64,000 bases of DNA from Tenebrio molitor (GCF_963966145.1 NC_091046.1:10912001-10976000), one strand, 5' to 3'. Shown: positions 38,901 through 49,930, counted from the first letter of the stretch. Made by a program: numbers and translations. The notes: a model not told the origin generated them from the letters alone.

Positions 38901-41900
38901 ACAGGTTGTCGAGACCACAACCACGATCACGTGCACGTTCAGGAGTCGACTCAGATGAATGCGTCGATTAAAGTGCAGGAAGCAGTTAATTATGCTGCCC
39001 GTACATGACACACATAAAAAAACATCATATTCAAAAATTTTATCCCGACCTGCATCATTACTGAACGACGAAGATGGCCTGTTTAGGTTTTCCCCGGAAA
39101 ACGTCGTAAAGACAGTGATTGGATCGAGATTAGAACTTTGTGTCGCTAATGACGGGAAGCAAGTCAAGAAAAATTGCTAGGAATAATAATTTCTCTATAA
39201 TTTCGCGGCATTGAAATATATGAAAGTCATTTTTCTACTTAGTCTTGATTGGCGCGATTATCTGGTCAAGTGAAAATCTCAGGCTGTTCCAGTTGCAAAA
39301 TTGGCTTCGTTATCCCCAAGATCATTACTGTGGCAATTTGTGCCTCTAAATTAATCGAATAAGTGACAAGCAAATTAACTAAAAAGGACGATTTCAGTCA
39401 CGACCCTCTTGTAACTGTCGAATTACAAGATTATTTTGTTGATGATTTGATTTAATGGAACAATAATAGTTATTTGTGTATCAAGGCCCAAAAAGTGCAT
39501 CTTTTTCCTCCGAGTCTGGGTTTTCTAGACGAGGCGCAGCCGAGACTTGAAAACAGGCGAGGACAAAAAGCACTTTTTGGCCGAGGTGCACACAACGTTT
39601 TGTATCTCGGGAAACGAACACGAAAAAGAAAATTTAGCCGCAGAAGTACTTGCTAAAAGCATTCGAAGATAAGTTAAGTCTGAGAATAACTTTTCCCCCA
39701 AGCAATAAATATGTATCTCTAACCACTAATCTGTTGTTTATACTGCCGGAAGTGGTATCAGGTTTTGTCATAAATGTAACAATTTCTGTTGTGGCCATAA
39801 TAAAATCGATCCCATATTTCAACCAACTGTGCATACGAACAGCATTACGATCGAGCAATAAAAGTGGTGTCGTCATGTCTGTCAAATTATAATGGATAAA
39901 GAGAAAAAGTAATTGCATGTATTATCTGTCACGACTTCATTAATCTGTACCTGAGATTTTTTTCATCAGTACAAAGTGTAAAGTGGACAATTATGTTTAA
40001 CGTGTGCGACATTATAATTATTTGCTTTGATTGCGTTTAGCACTCAATCTGAGAATTCTAATCAAATCGAGTTATTTTTAACGGCAGCGTTTAAGACCGC
40101 AACACGGCCACAATGTCATTTTCCTGATCGCATAAAGTAGCCCCCGAAATCAGAACCATCAAAACTGTACCAAGAAAATAACAATGAAGCAATCTGTAAT
40201 GTCTTTTGCGCACAGTTCTGAGATTACGTCTTGGACTGAACAGATGTAACGTTTTTATCCCCGTTCTCAAGGAGAGTTGTGGCTGTTGGTTTTCATTAGA
40301 ATTTGTGGAAAGTCTTGACGTTATATTTATTTACAATAGAATGGCGTGAAAAATTTTGCTCATTTTGTGATGGTTTCCTTCGTTGATGACCTCGCTGTCG
40401 AGACTATTGTTTTGAACAGCTAGCAGCAAGCAGCCGGAGCTTAGCAAAGAAGTTTTCTAGGTATATATTTTTTTTGAAACCATTTTAAATCACTAATTAA
40501 TGCCACACTGGAAATTTAAACCACCAAAAGGGGAAGGACATGTCACCTAAGCCGACTTCCCCCCTATGTACATACCAACTTTCATTTAATTTTCAATTTA
40601 AGTAGTCTTAAGTGGAATGTACATACGTGGATATGATTGTAGTTGGATTTTACCCTTCGAGTATTAGATTTCAGCTGCCACATTGTATGCAAATCTGTCC
40701 CGTCGTGACTGAAAATCCATCACATTTTAATATTTATAATAACGGTTAATAATAATCTTTATTTCCTAGAGGTCTGCATCTAATTACAGGAAACTTTAAG
40801 TTTAACATGAGAGTGTGCACATGAAAATTAGAACTTAACAATTATGTATACAGATTATCATATGCACCTGCAGGATAATTGATGTGAACCAATAATATTG
40901 AAACATTTTTTTGACTGACAACCAGTCAGTTTTTAATTAGTCGATAATCATGCTTCTTCTAATAATTATTCGATTTCCTGCGATAATCATACTCCTTTAA
41001 AAAGAAACGGTAAACATCGTAAAAATCGCTTAACCCTCACTTTCTAAGGAAAGATAAAATAATTTCAAAAATGTCGGGCAAATTTTATTTTGCTGTGTGT
41101 GCGATAATTTTACGGAATCTATTTCGTGCTTTTGTAGTTACCGACTAATTTTATCCTGTTGGGTAACTCAAGACTTTGTTATTATCAAGTAACTATGTAT
41201 CTTCGTGACAATTAAAAAATATATAAATAATCACTGTCCTCGCACAGCATAGTTTTCGTAACCAACACCGTCAAATTATTACCGATAATCAAAAAAGCGC
41301 TTAATATATCGGGTGTTCATTTAAATTTGTCCTCAAAGTTGGCGTTGAAAACTCGATCGTGAACTCGTCAGTCTGCAGAGTAAAAACACAAACAACGCAA
41401 AAAGTGAGGTTAGATTTAAACAGCTGATTCGTGATCCGTAATCCGTTGTGCGTTCACAACACAATCGACTCTTCAACGCCAACTTTGAGGAGAAATTTAA
41501 ATGAACACCTGATATTACAACTGAAAGGTGGTTGCATTTGGGACGGTTGTCATGGCAACAAAAACAAACATTTTCGGCAATGTTTTGATCATTCCAGAAA
41601 ATTAGTACCCAAGTGCAATTTTTTCCTGGATGTCATTGGCCGAAAGATTTTTTAAATCACTATTTGACATTTAAAATAAATACATCTCTTCAAGCATTTA
41701 TTTGGCGTTGGCGAGCATTTTATTCCCATGTTCACGGAAATTATGCGTCTGCGACTCGTGCTTATTTTCACAACAAAATAATTCAATTCAGAAAATTTTT
41801 CAGAAATATTACAATCTCCCTGAGATTATAACCGAAAATTTCTTCATTTTTCCGAAAAGCACTAACTTGAACTTACGTTAACCAAGCTTGGTTGGTTCTT

Positions 41901-43712
41901 AAATCATCACAGCTGAAACCGAATCAATTTAAAAGTTCGCCTCGAAAAATGTCTTTATCGTCAATTGTGATTTTATGAAAAATTACAAGTCGCCCAGTTT
42001 CATTCCTGGCCACGAATTGAATAATCTGCATCGGTTTATGCGCCTTTGTCCCGCTTGGCGTAAAACAACAAGTCGTTTATATTTTTGACAGCATCATTTC
42101 GTAGTCTCTGTGTTCTCGAATTTTTTTTACTCGCAACGTAAACAGAAAAGCTTACATCGCCCGTCTATAAATAACCCAGGTGAGTTTTGCAGCATCGGAA
42201 GCGGCGTTTTCGAAAAAATCGCTCGCTCCAGCAGAGGTCAACGCTCAACCTTTGTTTATCTTGGAGGCGCTCGTGCAATAATTCCTGAAAATGTGAACGT
42301 TTCGAATATCTGAAGTCTCACATGCGGATATTCGCTGTAATTGTGGCCACCATCCCATAAATTCATGCGATGGGCTTTGAATCGCAAGTGGAGGATCTCT
42401 TTGCATGCGACCGCCTCGGCTACGTGACCAAATAAAAATATGAGCCTGAAAGTCGCAGGTTAACGTTTCGTGATCACCTTGCCCCAAACACCTTCTTCCT
42501 GTGGCCATTGTTTACATACTTATTACGTAATTAACGTGTTATTAAAATTTTAACGACTAGCACAAATTTTACGGCACCACAGTCTTAGGGGGGGCTATAA
42601 TGGGACTTTCACTTAACCACGCGAATTAATAGCGACAAGTTTACTTGCTGAAATAAGTAATTAATAACACTTTAACGAGAACATTATTTTGTACTTTACT
42701 TTCACCCAACTGTTAAATTGTCTTAAAATCTACCGAAGCGGATTGTTTCATTGAGACTCATTTTTCTGTGAGCTTTAGTATTTTTACTTTCTTTGAGAGA
42801 TGTGAGTCACCGCGAGTTCTAACTGTTCCAACAAGCTAGCACATGTTGAGGTGCCAGTATTAATAACAAGGGAAAAGAACCAAAACAAATAACGATATAC
42901 ATCGCGTCCGGCTCTTGTCTAGTATCTACCATTATTATTCAAATTCTGTTTTGCTTTTCTAAATTTCCTTCAACGCTACGCCAAGTGTGCATTAAGTTCT
43001 TCTTGATTGACAGTTGCTACACTCTTCCTTTGCATAAATAGTCGCGACCATGATGTACAACGTCAACACTTGTGACAGTGAATCACAAAGTAAACGCTAC
43101 AATGCGAAGTTCAAGACAATGCAGAATTATGTAAACAATAATATAGTTTGAAAAAAGTGAAAAACAAAATTAATGAATTGTAAGTTCTTTTTGTTCTCTT
43201 GATTGACAGTACCACTCTTGCTTTGCGTAACAATAGTGTACAATGGCACACTTTGATGACAGTGAATCACTGCGTAAATCACTACCATGTGAAGCTGAAG
43301 ACAATGAAGACTATGTAAATAAGATATGTATTGCCAAAACATAAAATTATTACCTATTTTATCAAGATAATAAATCGGAGGTATAATTGTCGACTTGCAT
43401 TCTTGAAACCGTGATTTTGGGTAATTTTGAAAGGGTATGTTCTTACACCTAGAGCTGGAGTTGGGGGTGTCGTAGGGGAGACGGTGTCAGGATGGTTAGT
43501 GGGGCAATTGAGACCAGCAGTGTTAGTAGCCTTTATTCGCATCAACTTGCCTGAGCGTCGCGTAGGGTGCAATTGACGGTCTTCCAGGGGGATGCCCTCA
43601 CGGTGCAATTGCATCCTTGCAGATCGCATATCGTGTCGGCGCTAGCGGGCCCTATCACAAAAAGAAACACCCACAAGAGCACAAAGAAGGACCACCACAA
43701 TCGGACACCCAT
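20913..43712 (-). CDS. LRR-like receptor-type membrane protein, five exons
   Basis: Exons: 43712-43551, 26320-26069, 25847-25677, 22515-22223, 22164-20913. Phases agree at every junction (0,0,0,2), giving about 709 aa. Exon 1 encodes a strong signal peptide (MGVRLWWSFF...GPASA) and an LRR N-cap (CDLQGCNC...VNCTLRDAQ). The next exon continues ELELSKLRIPEK, as expected for such a cap. Exons 2-5 hold LRR-like units (NVTLATIPYHAF, CTIDYVHGNAF), then a cysteine cap (CHC near residue 395), a transmembrane helix near 487-511 and an acidic ~198 aa tail with LYEEL, LYSEL and RPLPDKP. The first donor is CAG|GCAAGT, a GC-AG intron of 17.2 kb. A surface receptor or adhesion role is inferred; I name no orthologue. 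Missed small exons in the long introns remain possible. Confidence 0.72.
24046..24181. mobile_element. 136 bp GGGCCGGTT MITE (Harbinger-like)
   Basis: Starts GGGCCGGTTGCAGCAACGCC and ends with the diverged inverse GGTGCAACTGGCCC. Its termini resemble the Harbinger ends at 16.7 kb and the solo end at 16.6 kb. Confidence 0.65.
24797..25248. mobile_element. about 450 bp inverted-repeat element
   Basis: The left arm ACGAGGTGTATCTAAAATGG... GTGTTAATTTT and the right arm AAAATTAACACACGTATTTC... ACACCTGT are diverged inverse copies. A half copy of the MITE seen at 49.93-50.10 kb is nested at about 24,942-25,028. Confidence 0.6.
25677..26320 (-). CDS. exons 2 and 3 of the second LRR-like gene
   Basis: Exon 2 (26320-26069, 84 codons) lies between TTTTTACTTTCAG and CAG|GTACGT. 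Exon 3 (25847-25677, 57 codons) lies between GTTTCAG and ATC|GTAAGC. Joined to exon 4 they read ...GRHGPVTI-ISFDNVTLATIPYHAF, which restores a regular repeat across the junction. Confidence 0.75.
27464..27780. mobile_element. 317 bp TA-flanked TIR element
   Basis: Starts TA-CAGTGTGATTGAAAAAGA... and ends TTTCCAATCACACTG-TA, with TIRs extending over ATGAGGACA and GGCGCC. There is no transposase; the 133 aa frame across it is incidental. Confidence 0.75.
34309..34932. mobile_element. nested inverted-repeat element
   Basis: Arms of about 75 bp share TTATTTATCGG, GATTTTAATTATCT and ACACCAAATT with their inverse at 34,855-34,930. Ends begin near ACAGGTGTCCCCAAAA. Confidence 0.55.
35265..35524. 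mobile_element. 260 bp MITE, GTTACGGCCACGGAATTTC family
   Basis: Starts GTACAGTTACGGCCACGGAA and ends with the inverse TTCCGTGGCCGTAACTGTAC. A second member is at 47,941-48,280. Confidence 0.75.
38722..38823 (+). CDS. possible first coding exon of a secreted peptide
   Basis: ATG 38,722 opens 34 codons with a signal-peptide-like start (AFSCAFILLVAHKLPVHA) ending AACAAG|GTAAAT, a usable donor in phase 0. Sequence at 38,891-38,904 (CCCCGAAGAAACAG) could be an acceptor, but the joined frame would stop after about 18 codons. No family is recognised and a chance open frame is a real possibility. Confidence 0.22.
39484..39584. repeat. 100 bp GC-richer palindrome
   Basis: GGCCCAAAAAGTGCATCTTT... 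pairs with AAAAAGCACTTTTTGGCC around a CGAGGCGCAGCCGAG centre. Similar short palindromes occur near 5.7 kb and 63.4 kb. Confidence 0.5.
41311..41510. mobile_element. 200 bp MITE, GGGTGTT...TTTAAATTTG family
   Basis: Left end GGGTGTTCATTTAAATTTG and right end AAATTTAAATGAACACC are inverse, with arms continuing over AAAGTTGGCGTTGAA. Related copies lie at 49.93 kb and, truncated, at 24.95 kb. Confidence 0.75.
42994..43320. repeat. diverged tandem duplication, two units of about 140 bp
   Basis: Unit 1 (42,994-43,136) and unit 2 (43,182-43,320) share CTTGATTGACAGT, TTTGCRTAA, GTGACAGTGAATCAC-like and AAGACAAT blocks in the same order. They sit just inside the first intron next to the signal-peptide exon, so enhancer copies are possible. 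Confidence 0.55.
43551..43712 (-). CDS. signal-peptide exon of the second LRR-like gene
   Basis: This 162 nt exon gives 54 residues: an N-terminal hydrophobic run ending ...GPASA (signal peptidase-type site), then a cysteine cluster of LRR N-cap type. It ends CAG|GCAAGT in phase 0, matching the phase 0 acceptor (TTTTACTTTCAG) at 26,320. The surroundings are GC-rich, as expected at a promoter. The link to the downstream exons rests on phase and domain logic, since transcripts cannot be checked here. Confidence 0.7.
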
Positions 43713-44110
43713 TTTGTGCACTCATCTCGCACCTTGTCACAATCGCAGAACCGAAGAACAGCACGAAGGTTCGTCCGTCGCAGCGCGCGATAACACTAGT
43801 GCGACACCCGACAACATGATTCAACTTGCATCGGTACGGTTGTTGGATGACGTTTCTTTCACGACCCAGCGAGCTCTTCTCTCGTCCGCCTCCTATTGGT
43901 GCTGAAACTGTTCTGGGTCCTCGCGGCTGAACCTGAACGACTGGCGGACTGGCGCTTTTGAATTGGTGTTGTGTTCGCGGCTACCATCCTCACAACACGC
44001 CGTCCTTGTCCTCTCGCTTTAGTTAGAGGTTGTCTTCGTCGGTCGGGTAGAGATTGTGAAGGCTCGGAGTTTCGAGAGGGAGGCGCCGACGTGTGTGTCG
44101 TTTTATGTTT
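43713..44110 (-). promoter_or_regulatory. GC-rich 5' flank of the second LRR-like gene
   Basis: About 400 bp of clearly raised GC content lies immediately upstream of ATG 43,712 on the minus strand and fades into AT-rich DNA beyond 44.1 kb. It probably holds the 5' UTR and core promoter; no TATA box is obvious. An upstream ATG near 43,990 could open a short leader frame. Confidence 0.4.
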
Positions 44111-44818
44111 CCACGTTTATCGCCTCTTATTATAAATAAAAAGGATGATTTGACCGTGGGTCTCGGGGCAGGTTCTCGAGATGTGGTCTACCTGTTCCTC
44201 ATTTCCATTTTTTTGTTAAATTAACATCGACGGTGTTGTTGCTCATCTCGTCTTCCTCCGCAATAGTCCTTTATTCTTCCCAGGCGAGGACGTTAATGAG
44301 CTGTACTGGAGGAGTCTTTCTAGCCGGGTGGACACGATTTTTTAGATTGAATCATCATAACTCAATGAGTTATGAATCGTAAAATCGTTATCTGTGTTTA
44401 GTAATTGGAGAGAGGTGAAGAAAGAAGCCGCATTGTGGATGATGACAATAAAATCGTTAGAAAATTCTTCAAAGGTCATTGTTGTTTCACAAAGTTTCCA
44501 ATTCTAATTAAAAGCGAAAATAAGCTTTTTTTGTAGGCAAAAGATTTTGAAAGTAGTAGAATTAAGCATTACCACTACATAATAGATTTAACAATCTACC
44601 CACGATGACCCTGGTCATTTCGAATAATCTGTTTCTAACTACTTTCTCTTACAAATTTAAGTAAAACGACATTATGATTTTGCTTTTTTTAATTTGTGAC
44701 GTACATATTTATCAATTCATCAACTAATCGATGGTGTTTAGACAAAATATTCGTGCCATTATTAGTAGCATTAAAAAAAGCAAAAGCGGATTTTGAATTT
44801 TGTAAACAGTAAAGTATC

Positions 44819-44994
44819 GAGCGATCAAATTAATTTGTAATCGAGTCATCCATGGATTTGAATCCGTAAGTCTTTGCAATTAATATGTCGAGATGTAATC
44901 TGTATTTCAAGCTGTCTATTGGAGCGTAGAGTTCAAGAAAGGACATACGATTTAGGATTCATGGATAACTCGATTACAAATTAATTTGATCGCT
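44819..44994. mobile_element. 176 bp inverted-repeat element
   Basis: GAGCGATCAAATTAATTTGTA... at the left pairs with ACAAATTAATTTGATCGCTC at the right; arms also share ATCCATGGAT-like sequence. Confidence 0.7.
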
Positions 44995-45095
44995 CTTTAT
45001 AATTCAGTGGAATTATTCTTTTTCGCTGAGAATAAAACTTCTCCAAATAAAAGATATGTAAACCATTATACAACAAATAATAATAGTGAAACAAT

Positions 45096-45306
45096 AATAA
45101 TAAAATAAAATCCGGCCTCAATGCCGTGCCCCCTTCTTCATAATAATAATAACGATAATACTTCATTGAGTCATTACTTGATTTTGGGGTTATCTGTAAT
45201 CCGTAATGTCGTACTGTGCCACTCGTAGATGTAAAAAGTGTAAGAATTATCATATGTTTTTACCGCAATAATAAAATAAAATCCGGCCTTGATACCGTGC
45301 CCCCTT
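45096..45306 (+). repeat. two direct copies of a 39-bp sequence
   Basis: AATAATAAAATAAAATCCGG followed by a CCGTGCCCCCTT end occurs at 45,096-45,134 and 45,267-45,306. They could be ends of one repeat family or flanks of an insertion. Confidence 0.6.
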
Positions 45307-45778
45307 TATAACATGATGTTTTTTGTTTTCCCTAGAACAGTATTTATTTATAAGGTTCTTAAATAAATAACTGGAAATTTAAGCAATTCCTCTAATACAT
45401 AATGATTTAAGTATAAGCCGATAATGTTCTTCAGCATTGATAGAGTATTGTACATACCACAATAGGTTAGGTATATACAAATGTTTGCTTTGTAGTTTAC
45501 AGTAATTTACAACGCCTTAATCACGGTCTATCGTGAAAAAGCAATAAAATTATAATGAGGGTATTGAATTCAAGTGCAAATCTTAAACAGGGACCTGAAT
45601 TTGTTTGCGGCCAGCCGACGATAAGGATCTAACAGGAGACGGTTTTATGATTTACCTACTTCTGTCAAAGCTAATAAATATTAGTAAAAGGTAAACACCA
45701 GTTAAGCCATAATCGAACAATATTTCGTCAACCTCGCTAGTAGACCAGGTAGGTATAGCTACAGCACCCTTCGGAGCC

Positions 45779-45933
45779 AGAGTTCATTAGCAACTCCCAA
45801 CCTATGCTCCCAACTGGCCTTCCTCTTGCGCTGACTACCGGCTTCGAGTGAAACTGAGTTCCATTCCAAGGAAGAGTTCGTTAGCAACTTCAACTTTTGC
45901 ACTGGCTGCCGGTCTCGAGTGAAACCGAGTTCC
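45779..45933. repeat. imperfect tandem duplication
   Basis: AGAGTTCATTAGCAACT...CGAGTGAAACTGAGTTCC (45,779-45,862) is followed by AGAGTTCGTTAGCAACT...CGAGTGAAACCGAGTTCC (45,873-45,933). The second unit is shorter. Confidence 0.65.
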
Positions 45934-46345
45934 CGAAGTGCTAATCTCCCTTTGTGACCTAGACCTAACATGTGTATCCGTTAGAATTTTTATTTAAATT
46001 CATGCAAGTATAGGAAAATTCTCACCGAGATGATTTAGAACAGGGCTGTGTACGTTATAATTTAACGGTTAAGGAAATCTTTTATTAAAATTATAAGTCT
46101 CTGTGAATGTGCAGATTTTTGTTTTCGACCGTGTTTTTGTAAATGTATGTACATCAGACACTCCTAAAGTAACTATTAAATGGTTCGGTGAATGCTTGCG
46201 TAAGCTCAGCTTCAGATCAACTTACAAACATATCGGTAAGTCCGTCTATCTATGTGTGTAGACATCCTTGTAAGACTTACTTGAGTCCGTAAGTAAAATT
46301 TAGAAGTGCAATTCAAGCCTAAAGTATGGAGGGTTCACTTTATAA

Positions 46346-46699
46346 TACCGTGTGATCAACAATTATTTAGAACACAGAAGGCTTTGACATTTTGGACGTA
46401 TGTCGACAGATGTTCAGGAATGCATACAAGTATTTTTGGTTGCATATACCTGTTTCAATTTAAATTTGGAAAATTTTGCCGAAACTCGGTCAAACGCTGT
46501 ACATTCTCCGTTATTGAAAACACCATTGCGAAAGTACGATGAATCGTTTATGTTCTGAAGTAAAACTATTTTTGCCTTAAAATTTGATTAATAGTGACAG
46601 TTGTTCGATGTTTATTAGCTGAGTTAGCAAAGATACGAAAATCTGACACTGTCAAAGTCATAGCCGTTCCTTAGCTAAGTAATTGTTGATCGCACCGTA
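46346..46699. mobile_element. 354 bp MITE, GTGATCAACAAT family
   Basis: Starts TACCGTGTGATCAACAATTA and ends TAATTGTTGATCGCACCGTA. Its terminal motif recurs in the element at 49.58 kb. Confidence 0.65.
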
Positions 46700-46982
46700 T
46701 AATGCAAGCGTTCAAAATTATATTTCAATTACATATTATTAATGCAAATATTGATAACAGATACATATTTTTTAATAAGTATGTAATAAAACTGAGAATC
46801 GATCAATCAAAGTATGTAATAATAAATAAATGCTTGCTTATTGCTTGATTAACTTTTTAAAGTTAATTACTTCCAGTGGCGGTTCGTGTCATTTTTTAAA
46901 TGGGGGGCGCAGTAAGAACGTAGTTACTTGAGTGGAGTCGGAAAGTCAGGATTCTGTAATCGTTTTTTGTTATTTCTCCACA

Positions 46983-47370
46983 TCACGACCTGCTGTATTA
47001 GAACCGGCCTGTTCAAAAGTGTAATTTGAGTGATCCCCGCGGAGCACAGTGTACGGGCGCTTTTTGGGGATATTATTCATCTTAAGTTTTTGTCACCGAG
47101 AGTTTTTCTCGTTCAAATGACATTCGAATTTAAAATCAAAAATATGAAAATACAATTGTATTCAGTATTGTTTTAGAAAGAAAATATGAACTTACTGTAC
47201 TCAATCTTAACTCTAAAATCATGTCTAAACATATTTTTCCGCATTTTTATTCTTTAGAAGCGCCCGTACTGTGGCGCCCTCATCGGCGAAAATTGGCTCT
47301 TTCTCGGAAACATTTTCGCAATGCTTTTTTAATGAAATGAACAGGCCGGTTATTATACAGCAGGTCGTGC
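46983..47370. mobile_element. 388 bp inverted-repeat element, relative in a hiw intron
   Basis: CACGACCTGCTGTATTAGAA... pairs with ...ATACAGCAGGTCGTG. Interior blocks TTTTTGGGGATATTATTCAT and TTGGCTCTTTCTCGGAAACA recur, inverted, at 55.58-55.87 kb. Confidence 0.65.
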
Positions 47371-47940
47371 TCCACATCAATGAAAATTTATCATAAACGA
47401 TGTCACTAATAAAATACCTAAAAATAAAATTTTATTAAATTCTCATATTTTGCTATTGACGGTTTTCGCCTTCTTAGTTAGTGCTTTTTCAGTTTTTGTC
47501 AATAATCAATTTTTGAGAATACACTCTACTGTGTTTATACCTCAACAAATTTACTAAAACTGCACAAATATTTGTTGCAATTTTACGTTCTTCAACTTTG
47601 CCGCGCGCGATACATTCGATTGAAACAAACCTGAACCTCAACATCCAGTGTTTCGTCTAAATTCTACACCAACAAAATGTGACCGGATGCTGTATAATTT
47701 GACTCTCTGAACATGTCGTTGCCATAGTAAAACAGTTCGTTTGAAGGCATATAACATAAAGTTACATATTTTACTTCTTACTAAACATAATAAAGATTTG
47801 TTTTCTATTATTATTTTTAATTGCTGATGTTCCAGTTTGGGAGGCACAAACTCCTGTACCCCCGGCACCAATCTTAATTATCTCAGATGATAATGTCACA
47901 ATGAATGTGGTATAAAATTCTACTATTCAAATGTTGTGCG

Positions 47941-48280
47941 TACAATTACGGCCACGGAATTTTGGCCGTCACTTGTCATTCCATTGACATGAGATGTAAA
48001 GCGGCCCTTACTTATTCGTAACCTTACTTTCTACTATTACAAGACTTGTCATTTTGATGCTGACTGACTTGCAAGAAAACGCGCTTCCTCATTTCGTGCA
48101 ATTTTGGAACAGGGATACTATCCGCACTTTATTGAAATAGGGTATTGGTAGCATGTTCGCAACTATGAATGAAGTATGACATTGACAAATTTTAGGATGT
48201 CAATTCCAAAAGTCAATCATAATGACAATAAAGCATGGAGTACAGAAAGTGACGGCCAAAATTCCGTGGCCGCAATTGTA
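47941..48280. mobile_element. 340 bp MITE, TTACGGCCACGGAATTT family
   Basis: Starts TACAATTACGGCCACGGAAT and ends ATTCCGTGGCCGCAATTGTA. It is a relative of the element at 35.27 kb. Confidence 0.75.
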
Positions 48281-48744
48281 CCGTTAAAATGTTTTTTTAA
48301 AATAGAAGAACATTTTCTGTACAGGTACTATGTATTTAGAAAAATTAACATTAATCCTTAGATGCATTGTGCTCGTAAAACAGCGCATTAACTATCAAAT
48401 ATCATTGTGGACAACTTTTACACAAATATATCATTGGCGTTCACTTCGACAAAAATAATTATGGAAACTCTTTCTCAAATAAAAGACAAATTCTAGCTTA
48501 CATCATAACAAAACTAAAAAAATGCATTACGGTGTTTAATTCAATGCATAATGATAACGCTGTCAAGGAAAGCCCAAGAGCAAAACCATAAATTGTTATT
48601 AGCTTGTCAATTGTCAAATTGGATTTGCTTGATTCACAAGAACGAAAATTACTTATCTAAGTATCAAACTAAAAGCTGCAGCCTATGGTATTTTTTACAA
48701 ATGATTAATGTTGCTTATTTGGTTATTTCAATGCTTCCAAGGTA

Positions 48745-48984
48745 GTACAGTTGGTTGCAAAAAAACGGGAACTGTCAGAATAAAATTGACACATTTTCAC
48801 AATTTTTTCATAGGGTGAAAACTTCTTACGAGAGGGATAGGTTAGAATTAACGTCAAAATTCAATTACATTTTTAAAAATTATTTGATAGGTATTGTCAA
48901 GTAGACAATTAATTGACAAATGGACAAAACCAAATTTACATTAGAAAAATTTTCGTTTCCCGTTTTTTTTGCAACCAACTGTAC
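48745..48984. mobile_element. 240 bp MITE, CAGTTGGTTGCAAAAAAACG family
   Basis: Starts GTACAGTTGGTTGCAAAAAA and ends TTTTTTTTGCAACCAACTGT-AC with TA at the borders. A copy is nested in the element at 19.4-20.0 kb. Confidence 0.75.
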
Positions 48985-49580
48985 CTATCAAATCATTACA
49001 CGCAGACGCAGAATTACTTAATTGGCGAATGAAATGAACAGGACATACCTATGTGTTCTAAAAGTAGGTACCTGTGTTGAAAAGCTGAAGCTCCACGTGA
49101 GAGAATTAATGTAACTTCTGCAGTAACGGGAGAAAAAATAAGTTTCTAATGTGCAAAGAACATGTAACACTAGTTGTGTTCCTCACAAATTTCCCACGCA
49201 ATTGAAATTAGTCAAAAAAAGAAGTAAACAAAGACTTTATGGCTTTTCGAGGTTTCCTCATTGGTTTGAAAAATGCAAATACATAAATATTCTCTTTAGA
49301 CATATTGTGCAGTGATGCAGTAATTCCACTCACGTATCTGACTAAAAATTACGAACAGTTATAATTCGTTGTTTCTTGGTAGTAGCTTTCAGTACGTATA
49401 TGGTATTCCGTATGCAAATACGAAACTAAAGATAATGACCTATGTCGTCGTTTAGTCATAAAATACATTTCAAATTGCACCTATTAAAATAAAATTGATA
49501 ATGAAAATTATAAAATAATTATTGTAACTTTGAGTTGAGAAAAAAAATTTGTGATGCAATAAGGTTCGAACACGGCTTTG

Positions 49581-49825
49581 TACAGCGTGATCAACAATGA
49601 CTGAGTCTGTTGGCAATGAAACAATTGAAAATACTGGTGATTTTTGTCTAGTAATTGCCACTGACCACGCACTGACCGGATTTTTTAACTCGAGATGACA
49701 TTAAAAACATTCTTGGTTATGCAGGTTATGTTTATCTATTACAAAAATTAATCTTCGTTGGTAAATTTTAAATTTGCCAAATTTCATTGTTACCAACAGA
49801 CTCAGTCATTGTTGATCACTCCGTA
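49581..49825. mobile_element. 245 bp MITE, GTGATCAACAAT family
   Basis: Starts TACAGCGTGATCAACAATGA and ends with the inverse TCATTGTTGATCACTCCGTA; arms exceed 40 bp. Confidence 0.75.
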
Positions 49826-49930
49826 GTTGTCACTAAAGGTATAAATAAAATATAAAAATTATTTGTGGAAACAGAAAATTAATTTTGTGTGTAATTTTTT
49901 CATTAAATTAACAAGGACCAGTCTAGTAAC

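Larger units (their letters stand above)
26321..43550 (-). other. 17 kb first intron of the second LRR-like gene
   Basis: This GC-AG intron holds a 317 bp TIR element at 27.5 kb, a 2.3 kb TA-flanked composite at 33.9-36.2 kb, a MITE at 41.3 kb, a palindrome at 39.5 kb and a diverged duplication at 43.0-43.3 kb. Long stretches (27.8-33.9, 36.2-38.7, 39.7-41.3, 41.5-43.0 kb) show nothing I can name. Confidence 0.55.

Noticed and set aside
43567..43905. 112-codon plus-strand open frame
   Set aside because: Antisense to the signal-peptide exon and its GC-rich flank.
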